Source: Halichondria panicea
Lineage: Eukaryota; Porifera; Demospongiae; Suberitida; Halichondriidae
Direction of reading: 5' to 3'
Length of the DNA: 64,000 bases
Assembly: GCF_963675165.1 (NCBI RefSeq)
Contig: NC_087387.1
Span: 371,001-435,000, forward strand
Shown: positions 1 to 9,788 of the stretch, one piece after another
Layout of the letters: the number at the start of each line of letters is the position of its first letter
Numbering within the stretch: position 1 is the stretch's first letter
The notes under the pieces: model-generated
The model's database searches: none
Told to the model about the DNA's origin: nothing
Seen by the model: the letters and a program-made list of their open reading frames with translations, nothing else
Made by a program: the position numbers and the translations under genes

Positions 1-425
1 ATACACCATTGATATCATGTATCGTTTAAGATCAACTTTTTCTACAGTAGTCAGCTCATTCACTTCGACTACTTCGTTTGTCGACTGGTTTTGAAAACTC
101 CATTTCGATTTTAGTGGCAGAAGATGATTCTGCAAAAAAACAATTGTAAGTACACAACCTCATATTAATTATATAGTCACATGTGCTCACATGTATACTA
201 GATACACTGAATACTATATGAATATATAATAGGTTCTAAATAATAGTGTGGCTAATTTAGTTCTGTCTAGGGTTGAATTAACATAATTCAGATCTAGCTT
301 ACTGTAGTGACTCCAGGCCCCTTGTTGATCCGCAACAAGTTATTGGGGTCTACTCTGAAATATATAGCATAGCAACAGAGCACTGACAGCAACAGTAGAG
401 TTGTGTAGGCCCAGAAGAGTTTCAT
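1..425 (-). CDS. O-fucosyltransferase-like gene, duplicate copy, only 5' end in window
   Basis: This is the left-hand paralogue of the gene at 5370-7082 and continues off the left edge. Exon 1 (303-425) starts with ATG at 425 and encodes a signal-anchor peptide beginning MKLFWAYTTLLLLSVLCC. It ends in an ACA|GTAAGC donor. Exon 2 starts at 129 after a TTTGCAG acceptor and reads NHLLPLKSKW-like residues to the window edge. Compared with the other copy, exon 1 has lost one Gly-Pro dipeptide and has G to R and V to I changes, but its frame is open. A Golgi type II membrane glycosyltransferase is inferred from the paralogue. Whether this copy is functional cannot be judged without the sequence left of the window. 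Confidence 0.7.
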
Positions 426-441
426 TGCAGAGCTAAACTAC

Positions 442-2026
442 CAGTATACATATACATATACATATACATAATTATACATTATAATATATATTATACAGTC
501 AAACCGCAATGGTTCCAGCACATGCTCCTCGTGGAGTTTTATTTTCTCATGAATATAATTATTAATGAGCTATTCGCAATTGCTTGCGCAAAAGTAGCAT
601 TTTTTTATAACTCTCTTCCCTTTGCAGTTTGTTTCCTGCTTCCTGCACCAATCTATTACACATGGCAGGAACTAAATATAGCCACAAAGCCGCCACGTGG
701 CTTTGCTTAGAAACTTCAACACAAACAAATTTAGACAAATTTACATGCCACAGCAAACTGAACTGACATTGCAAAAGTATGAGATGAATTTGAACATGTT
801 CAGTGCTATCTTATAGGATTGATGAACATCTATATGTAATTGTTTTTCGTGTCGATCCATTGAGAGTCGAGAAATGCATCGTTGAAAATGCTGTATAAAA
901 AACCACAAAATAGTACTAGTTGGAGAGATGTGAGCACACAATAAGCCACATTTTGTGTATTACATCCAACAGATGTCCTCCTCAATACATTCCAAGCATC
1001 GTCCAAATCAGTCGTGATGTACTTGAATTCTGTGTGGTACGAAAAATATGCTATTATTACAGGTCAAAAATTTTTTTAATCAGGAATTACCTGAACAGAC
1101 CATTGTATATGCTTACCCCACTGTAGAGAAGCTCAGCTAACCTACCCAGCTTATTTAGTATACCTAGCAAGTGGAATAAACCTGTAATGTTACTCATAAA
1201 TTATTCCTGAACATCCAACATTAACGAGCAACAGGTTAATTAATCTCACCATTATTTGCCACGTAATAGCGAGTTTTTAAGCATTTCTAAATGTTAGCAG
1301 CAGTGGGATACAGCCATTATTACTGTGGCTGTGGACCAGGGTGTACTTCTGGTCCATTTGCAGAGAGATTGCTGAAACGAAAGAGCCGGAAATTGAATTG
1401 GACTCAGACAGCGAAGACCAGTGACAGTGACAAGGAGAATATAGAGACAAAAGTCATCACTGGCCTGGAGTAAAAGACGAATTGATAGATATGCAAACAT
1501 GACTGAACATTTAACCATATATAATGTTTTAACTATGCTCTTTGTATTGTTTGCATACTATTTATGATATATTCACAATGTAGTGCCATCTACAAAAGTC
1601 AACTGACAAATTGTTGCAAAGAGAATACAGTTACAAAAATCTGCATACACTTAGCTTAATAACATTGGAACAGACTTATATAGTTAGAAGTTGTGTCCCA
1701 CCCGTAACAGACTAGCTACTCCATGTAAAAGCCCAAAATCATGTTTACAGGAATGGCAATTTTGGCTACATTACTCAACAAAACTTGCTTCAACTTGAAG
1801 TATACCCCTAATTTCAAACATATACTACAAAACCAACTTCAGTACTTACCTTTTGAGCTTTGAACAGCTTCTAACAGTGGTCTGGGTCTATGCTACACAG
1901 CTCTAACTACAGGGAGCTACTCACACAATGGCACCAGCTATTTGCTTCCGGACACGCCCACTTCCTGGAAAATAAACTTCTCGCATTTATTCCAGTTGCT
2001 GTTCGACATTATATATACGTATACAG
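442..2026. mobile_element. 1.58-kb insertion present only in left duplication unit
   Basis: The right unit reads straight from GAGCTAAACTA to CAGTGGGCATGCAG, whereas this unit has about 1.58 kb between the same flanks. The two ends show a loose inverted similarity: CAGTATAC on the left and GTATACAGTG on the right, then GTCAAACCGCAA-like sequence facing its counterpart near 2000. This fits a decayed non-autonomous DNA transposon. A deletion from the right unit is the alternative. No transposase is visible. A 60-codon open frame at 1291-1473 lies inside but has no recognisable domain. Confidence 0.4.
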
Positions 2027-2164
2027 TGGGCATGCAGTATGTATAGTGGCTTACCACAGTATGTATAGTGGCATGTGCAACGTATCATGATTATACACAC
2101 ATAAACACACACAACAGCCTTTATATAATAATTATAGTCTAAAAGTTTTTAATGAAAGTTTCAA

Positions 2165-3627
2165 TCACTGTAGCTTCCTCAGTGCGTCTTGTAGGATATC
2201 CACTTCGTACTTGATATCGCTCACCAGATTCTGCACTGAGCTCTTGTCCTTGATGATGTCCACACTCTGGGTGTAGGGGTCGTAACGCACAGAGAATGGC
2301 CGGGGGATTGTACGTGCAAATTCCCTATAGAGAGAAGAGAAACGAAGTATACAAATAAGGACACTTGGCCAGTAATGATATATTTAGATCCCATGCATTT
2401 GAGTATATTTAGCAGGGAACTACAGCTATTATAGTACCGTACTATATTATAACTTAGTATAAACAATGCATGCATGAGTGCATACAATTATGGGTACAGG
2501 CATTGTTATCAGTTTTACACCTGGTACACAATTGAGTAACAGTATAGGTATACCGTATATATATATAGCTGGTTATTTTCGTATGAGGGATGTTATACAT
2601 GCATAATTATAACCAAAACAATTTCGGCCATACACAATTCCTCTCTTATTAGTCATAGATGCACAATGTATTGCAAGTGTATGTATGGTCAGCAGTACGG
2701 ATATTACTGTAGTCACTCACATCAGCTTCTGTTTAGCATTTTCAAAGCTATTGGCCAAGAAGTAGACTGGTTGCATCTCTGTGATGGGGTACTTCTGAAA
2801 AGAGGTTTTGAATGGATCGAGGGGACGCACATCAGGCTTGTCAGACAGGCAGTACTGTGTGTGTGTGGGGGGGGGGGGGGGGGTCTCAATTTGCAATAAA
2901 AATATGGAGCTAGCTTTATTTCGTATATAGAGGGTTAGGATTAACACAAGGTATATATACAACATACATGTCCACATCAAAGCTATGGAAGCTACCGGCA
3001 CTTTAATGTGGACATGTGCATGTCAGTCATGTTTAAGCAACTGTTAGGAATTTTGAGCACTAAAAGTATGTCTCTCAGCTGATACCTCCAACTCCCCAAA
3101 GGAGGAGAGTAGACCAGCTCCATATGCCTTGGTCTGCCCGTTCTGCTTGCACAGACCAAACTCAATAGTAAACCAGTAGAGCTGCAGGGGTGAGGTGAAA
3201 GTGCAGGATAAGGTAGGAGGGAAAGTGAAGCAGAAAATCAATGACAGGACATTGCACACAATACACACACACACACACACAACACCTAAACGATCATACA
3301 TGTATACTAGTAGTATAATTACGCACACACACACACACACACGCTTAAAAAACACTGCCAGCTAAAAGAGAGTAAACTGACCGTTGCCAACTGTTGTATA
3401 TATTCCTCAGGGGCTCCGAGGGAGGCCAGCCCAATCTCTTGTGAGAACTGAGCAAATGATGGGTCACAGAACAGGGGCACATGGCCGAGCAGTTCATGAC
3501 AGACATCAGGCTCAGGGGTGTAGTTTGGCTTGGAGAAATGACGGATGTACTGGGTCGAGTGGAACACACGAAAATCCAGCCCAGCAAGGAAGTCACGCGA
3601 GGATAGTAAACCTGTGTTTGTGCGTGC

Positions 3628-3682
<55 letters not shown>

Positions 3683-4381
3683 CTACTGATACAACTCCAA
3701 CCAAACGTTTCCATATCAATCACATGAACAGCTACCATAATTGACCACATAACTGTGTTTGTGTAGGAGAGTGAGTGAGAGTAATATGATAAACCACAAG
3801 GAGAAGGAGTAGCCAGAGTTATGCAAGTTTTACTATATCAAATTATATACTTGTACAGCAGGAAGTTTGGCAAATCAAGGTGAGAGTCATTACTGTGACC
3901 ACTGTGGTATATGGCAGTTATACCAGAGGAGGTATTTGGTTTGGCTTGACTTTCATAATGTTTGTCATACCGATATTTCGTACAGCTCAGGATAGTGACA
4001 TTGAACCTATTGTGCCAGGATTTTCGTAGGTACTCATTGACCACATAACTTTCAGGCCAAACCCAACACTAAACTTCACTACTGATTCAGAAACCTGTGA
4101 TCTTTATAGTTGCAGCTTCTACTTTTAGGGACTGTTCCAGCACCACACATGTACATGTGTATATGAATCTAAAATAGCAAGGGGCTAGTGTGTGTTCCCA
4201 CTACGAGCATAACAAGCACAGAGGTACTGTACAAGGGGCCAGCAAATAATAATTTATTATGGAACAGAGTTAGTTTCTGTACCTGCAACTGGTCTGAGCC
4301 TGAACCCAGTGCATGATTGCAGGTATTGAGAGACCTATTCCAGTTGGGGAATATTGTCCTCCCTGTAGTGAACACAGATAG

Positions 4382-4454
<73 letters not shown>

Positions 4455-5046
4455 CACAGTAGGGTTGTGAGTATACACTAAGAGCAAGCACACACTTTCA
4501 GCTTCAGCTCAAGTGTTTAGCCATGAACATACATGCAAGGATCAGTCAATAGCTTAAAGTGCTATAATCATAGTGATACAAATATATGTACACTGCATAC
4601 AAGGAGCACATGACTCTGACTCTTACACAGTGCTACTGCATTCAGCATAGCATACCTGAATCCACAGTTCTCTTGTAGCAGTGGGAAGACATGGTTGTGC
4701 TCCTTGCAAGTGTGAGTAGGGAACAGCTTGATCAGCTCACAAAAGATGGTGCACCTGTGGAAATATTGTTAATAAAAAATTATTGTCACTGTGTACTTAA
4801 ATCTAAAATTGTACTTAGAATTAGAATTAACTGTACGTACATGTACAATGATAACATAACATATCATATACACAGTCGGTAGTACACACACTGAAATATA
4901 ATTTCAAACTTGAAAGATGTGCATTTTGTAGTTCCCAGGGAGATATAGATGTAAGTAAGTGTACTGATATTTAATATTGTAAAATGTACGCTCACCAGGT
5001 GTTGACCTCCTTGTCAGTGTACTCCACATGAGGTATTGGCTCTCCA
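2165..5046 (-). pseudogene. Phenylalanine hydroxylase paralogue, 5'-truncated and with a nonsense codon
   Basis: Seven exons corresponding to exons 5-11 of the intact gene at 7238-12643 are present: 4996-5046, 4656-4754, 4283-4362, 3382-3611, 3086-3181, 2721-2854 and 2165-2324. All splice sites are kept. Exons 1-4, which encode the ACT regulatory domain and the start of the catalytic domain, are missing because the duplication ends at about 5167. In the exon at 4283-4362 the intact copy reads CTG GAG GAG GTC, while this copy reads CTG GAA TAG GTC, an in-frame stop before the catalytic His residues. Exon 8 also replaces the conserved Ala of GLAFRVFH with Asp. The downstream catalytic sequence ([11 protein letters not shown]) is otherwise preserved, which points to recent decay. 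Assembly error or polymorphism at the stop cannot be excluded. Confidence 0.88.
4381..4451. repeat. (GT)n microsatellite in PAH pseudogene intron
   Basis: About 34 uninterrupted GT/TG dinucleotides, upstream on the coding strand of the exon that carries the nonsense codon. The equivalent tract in the intact copy (10207-10237) is about half as long. Confidence 0.95.
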
Positions 5047-5369
5047 CTATCTATACACGGGAATAAAAATACAAGAACATTTTGGTTCTGCAAGTGATTT
5101 GGTAAAGATGGTTACAGTAAAAAGATGCTAACATAGTATTGTATATTGAGTTAGTGAAAGTGTCGATCAGTGCTCTAGTTTTGCATAATTATCTAGAACC
5201 TCTTTTATGGTATATCTACATCAATAATATTGTGTTTTCATTGAGATTAGTTATGCCTTGTATAATAATGTTTTGAATCACTGTATATGCATGCACTCAC
5301 TTCCCCCCCCCCCCTACTAGTACTATTTTGACTATTAATAATAATTATATACAAGGAGGATAACATTGA

Positions 5370-7082
5370 TCAACATACATCATGGTCAATATGCAGACCA
5401 TTTGACTTTTCCTTTATACATACAGTATAATGCAAGTCACTAGCGGAGTATGTACTGTTGCTATGGTAATCTACAAATCTGTTCACGAGAGCACTCTGAA
5501 AACTTCCACTCCCAACAGTCAGTAGCAGTCTACCGTCAAACAGACTGGCTTCTTCGACCAATGAAATGAATCCTGTGTTGGATTTATTGATATTCTGCGG
5601 AACGTATTCTGATGCATTAACAGTTAACATTGATGTCATTTTATTCATCTCCTCTTTGCATTTCTTACCAGGATGCCAGTGCCCTTGATAGTGGCAAGAA
5701 TCAGTACCGTGTTCGCCAATGTCTTTGATAAATATTGTTCGATTGAGTGGAATCTGTGTTTTGTTGGAGATAGCCTCTAGAAGTAGTTGCACTCTCTTCA
5801 TGCAGCAGCTGTAAAAACCAGTTTGATTTGAGTTGTGTGAATTGAATGCAAACTCAAACAACTTTTCGAACCGAATGTGAACAGAAATGTAGTCGTTTGA
5901 TTTTAGTCTCTTGGATTTCACGAATTGAGCAGCTTGAGATTTTGCTTTCGAGCTGAACGGTATTTGGGTAAAGGGTAGCACACAATGATACATGGTTTTT
6001 GGATCTGTAAATGGTCTTGTGTATTTTCCTTGCCAGCTAACGAAAAGAACACTGGCATTTAGTTTGGAGGAGTCCAAGTAGTTTACTAAATGGTCCATAA
6101 GTTGAACTAGTGATAATGAAACGTCACGATTTACGCAAAATACTTCTTTGATGGAGAATTTTTGGTCGTCAGTAATTGTTCTGTTAAAATCTTTCTGCTG
6201 CTCTTTTCTTAGTACATCTTCAACGGCTGGTGTCAGCGATTTGTATGCTGTGTCCGTGCAAGTAAGAACTGGTTTGTCTTTGTGACTTGAGAAAACACTC
6301 TTTAAAGAAGAGTCCATTATCTTATGAATCTCCCTCGGTAGCACAAACATGTGAGGTGAAAAGTAAACAACAACGATGTTTCTAAAGGATTGTCTCAAGA
6401 ATGAATTCATTGGATCAATCAGACTTTGTTATTGCCTCCAACACACTCGGCATATCTCCTGTGGAATAACTTCATGTCAAGAAGCTCTCGAATATCGTAA
6501 CTGTCAGAATTTTGAAATCCGCTCATTCTCGAGTTTAGAACAAAAGGTTCTACACCTGTAAAATTCCATCTTGTAGCTAGGGACAGAAACTCATTGTAAT
6601 GGATAAAAGCATTCGTAAGCTGCTCCGCATACACCATTGATATCATGTATCGTTTAAGATCAACTTTTTCTACAGTAGTCAGCTCTTTCACTTCGACTAC
6701 TTCGTTTGTCGATTGGTTTTGAAAACTCCATTTCGATTTTAGCGACAGAAGATGATTCTGCAAAAACAATCGATGTATATTGTAAGTACATGCATAACCT
6801 CTCATAATTATATAGTCACACAAGCACACGTATACTAAATAGACTGACTAACTTTTACTATATGAATATATAATGGTTCTATAAATAATAGTGTGGCTAA
6901 TTTAGTTCTATCTATGGTTAAGGTTGAATTAACATAATCCAGATCTAGCTTACTGTAGTGACTCCAGGCCCAGGCCCCTTGTTGACCCGCAACAAGTTAT
7001 TGGGGTCTACTCCGAAATATATAGCATAGCAACAGAGCACTGACAGCAACAGTAAAGTTGTGTAGGCCCAGAAAAGTTTCAT
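5370..7082 (-). CDS. Secretory-pathway O-fucosyltransferase-like protein, apparent internal frameshift
   Basis: Exon 1 (6954-7082) encodes a signal anchor, MKLFWAYTTLLLLSVLCC, and ends at an ACA|GTAAGC donor. Exon 2 (5370-6757) follows a TTTTTGCAG acceptor in the same phase. Exon 2 reads through a conserved-looking VEPFVLNSRMSGF block and YAEC to a TGA at about 6411-6413. The remainder, starting LIDPMNSFLRQSFRN and continuing to DHDVC, lies in another frame that has a TAA just upstream, so one reading needs a 1-base shift near 6410-6425. The second part has DYISVHIRFEKL, which resembles the GDP-fucose-binding HxR motif of O-fucosyltransferases, a late LLLTVGSGSFQSALVNRF block and many N-glycosylation sites. 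A Golgi/ER type II enzyme is inferred. The break could be a real mutation, an unrecognised mini-intron or a sequencing error. A second copy lies at the left window edge. Confidence 0.65.
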
Positions 7083-7237
7083 TGTAGAGCTAAACTAGAT
7101 CCAGTGGGCATGCAGTATGATTCACTGTACATCGCGCATGCGCAACACATCATTGATTACCTGTATAGCAAAAAGTACACACATGAACACACACAACAGC
7201 CTATATATATCTAAACGTTTTTTAATGAAAGTTTCAA

Positions 7238-8638
7238 TCACTGTAGCTTCCTCAGTGCGTCTTGTAGGATGTCCACTTCATACTTGATATCGCTCACCAG
7301 GTTCTGCACTGAGCTCTTGTCCTTGATGATGTCTACACTCTGGGTGTAGGGGTTGTAACGCACAGAGAATGGCCGGGGGATCGTATGTGCAAATTCCCTA
7401 TAGAGAGAAGAGAAACGAAGTATACAAATAAGGACACTTGGCCAGTAATGATATATTTAAATCCCATTTGTACGGTGGCCCTGAGTGCTACTCTAGTTGG
7501 TAGTTGGCAGTTGCTAGTTGGCAGTTGGGAGTTGGGAGTTGGTAGTTGGCAATTGGTAGTTGGGAGTTGGCAGTTGGGAGTTCGTAACCTTTAAACTTTG
7601 CAACAATAATTAGCCTGCTTTTATGTAAGTTAAAATTATGATACTGACACCAATAGATCTAGCTGGCCTAAGACGGCAATATTAATCTTTATATGTAGAG
7701 TCTACACATCTAGGTAGGGAGGTAATTTCAAGTCTAATCCCCATGCACCTATATTCCTGGTAGGGGGGGGGGGAGCATTATAGAAACAGGTTTTGCATGG
7801 CAAATCTTAGATTCTATTGAGGCCATTTAAAGTTATGGTTAAAAGATTAGAGGCAGTGCAAAGAAGTTTACTAGCCTCAGACGGCACTAACGTGTGTCCA
7901 CTATACAATGTATAAGTAGGGCTTGCCCCCATCAATGAAGGCTTAAGAGAAACAGAATAATTCCTGGCATTAGTTCATTGCCAACTGCCAACTGCCAACT
8001 ACCAACTGCCAACTACCAACTAGCAACTGCAAACTACCAACTAGGCATTTGAACTATCAAGTATGAACTATCAATTAGAGTAGCACTCGGGGGGGGGGGG
8101 GCGGGGGGGGGCCACCGTACATTTGAGTGTATTTAGCAGGGAACTATGAGCTATAATTATATATAGTATTATAGATTGCTCTGGGCTACAAACTACAACA
8201 TCACAAGTACACATTGTACAAGGAGATACACATAATTATTAACATGCATGCATATAAGTATATCTAAGTACAATGCATGGGTACAGGCATTGTTATCAGT
8301 TGTACACCTGGTACACAATGAGTAACAGTATAGGTATACCATATATATATATAGCTGGTTATTTTCGTATGAGGGAAATTATACATGCATAATTATAACC
8401 AAAACAATTTCGGCCATGCACAATTTATCTCTTATTAGTCATAGATGCACAATGTATTGCAAGTGTGTGTATGGTCAGCAGTACGGATATTACTGTAGTC
8501 ACTCACATCAGCTTCTGCTTAGCATTTTCAAAGCTATTGGCCAAGAAGTAGACTGGTTGCATCTCTGTGATGGGGTACTTCTGAAAAGAGGTTTTGAATG
8601 GATCGAGGGGACGCACATCAGGCTTGTCAGACAGGCAG

Positions 8639-8677
<39 letters not shown>

Positions 8678-9726
8678 GGGGGGGGGTCTCAATTTGCAAT
8701 AAAAATATGGAGCTAGCTTTATTTCGTATATATAGAGGGTTAGGATTAACACAAGGTATATATACAACATACATGTCCACATCAAAGCTATGGAAGCTAC
8801 CAGCACTTTAATGTGGACATGTGCACGTCAGTCATGTTTAAGCAACTGTTAGGAATTTTGAGCACTAAAAGTATGTCTCTCAGCTGATACCTCCAACTCC
8901 CCAAAGGAGGAGAGTAGACCAGCTCCATATGCCTTGGTCTGCCCATTCTGCTTGCACAGACCAAACTCAATGGTAAACCAGTAGAGCTGCAGGGGTGGTG
9001 GTGAAAGTGCATGATAAGGTAGGAGGAAAGTGAAGCAGAAAATCAATGACAGGACATTGCACACAATACACTCGTATAAACACAGTATACTACAATCATG
9101 TGTAAGCTAAAAATGCACTGTACAATCAATTGTATGTACATTGTATATGAACTAATAGTAATTTTTGTGTATATAATATAATTATACACACACACATGCA
9201 CACGACACCTATATACACACACATGCACACGACACCTATACACACACACATGCACACGACACCTATACACGTGTAACAACAATGAGAGCTACATACATTA
9301 TACAACATTTACTAGTAGTATAATTATGCACGCACACACACACGCTTAAAAACACTGCCAAGTGAGGACACTTGGCAGTGTTTTTAAGCGTGTGTGTGTG
9401 AACTGACCGTGGCTAACTGTTGTACATATTCCTCAGGGGCTCCGAGGGAGGCCAGCCCAATCTCTTGTGAGAACTGGGCAAATGATGGGTCACAGAACAG
9501 GGGCACATGGCCGAGCAGCTCATGACAGACATCAGGCTCAGGGGTGTAGTTTGGCTTGGAGAAATGACGGATGTACTGGGTCGAGTGGAACACACGGAAA
9601 GCCAGCCCAGCAAGGAAGTCACGCGAGGATAGTAGACCTGTGTTTGTGCGTGTGTGTGTGTGTGTGGTGTGTGTGTATGTGGGTGTGTGGTGTGTGTGTG
9701 GGTGTGTGTGTGTGTGTGGGTGGTGT

Positions 9727-9788
<62 letters not shown>

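Larger units (their letters stand above)
1..5167. repeat. Left unit of a tandem segmental duplication
   Basis: Bases 1-441 match 6630-7093 and bases 2027-5167 match 7107-11437 at high identity, including introns, untranslated sequence and splice sites. The unit carries the 5' end of the fucosyltransferase-like gene and the 3' seven exons of phenylalanine hydroxylase. Homology stops abruptly near 5167, inside what is intron 4 of the intact hydroxylase. This explains why the left hydroxylase copy lacks exons 1-4. Differences between units are mainly indels: a 1.6-kb insert only here, and a 649-bp element plus a minisatellite expansion only in the right unit. Confidence 0.93.

Noticed and set aside
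1291-1473. 60-codon open frame in the left-unit insert
   Set aside because: No domain, no splice partners, and open on both strands; not enough to call a gene.
5168-5369. Promoter or extra hydroxylase exon between the duplication units
   Set aside because: The sequence looks like the 3' UTR of the fucosyltransferase-like gene; no exon 4-like sequence is found.
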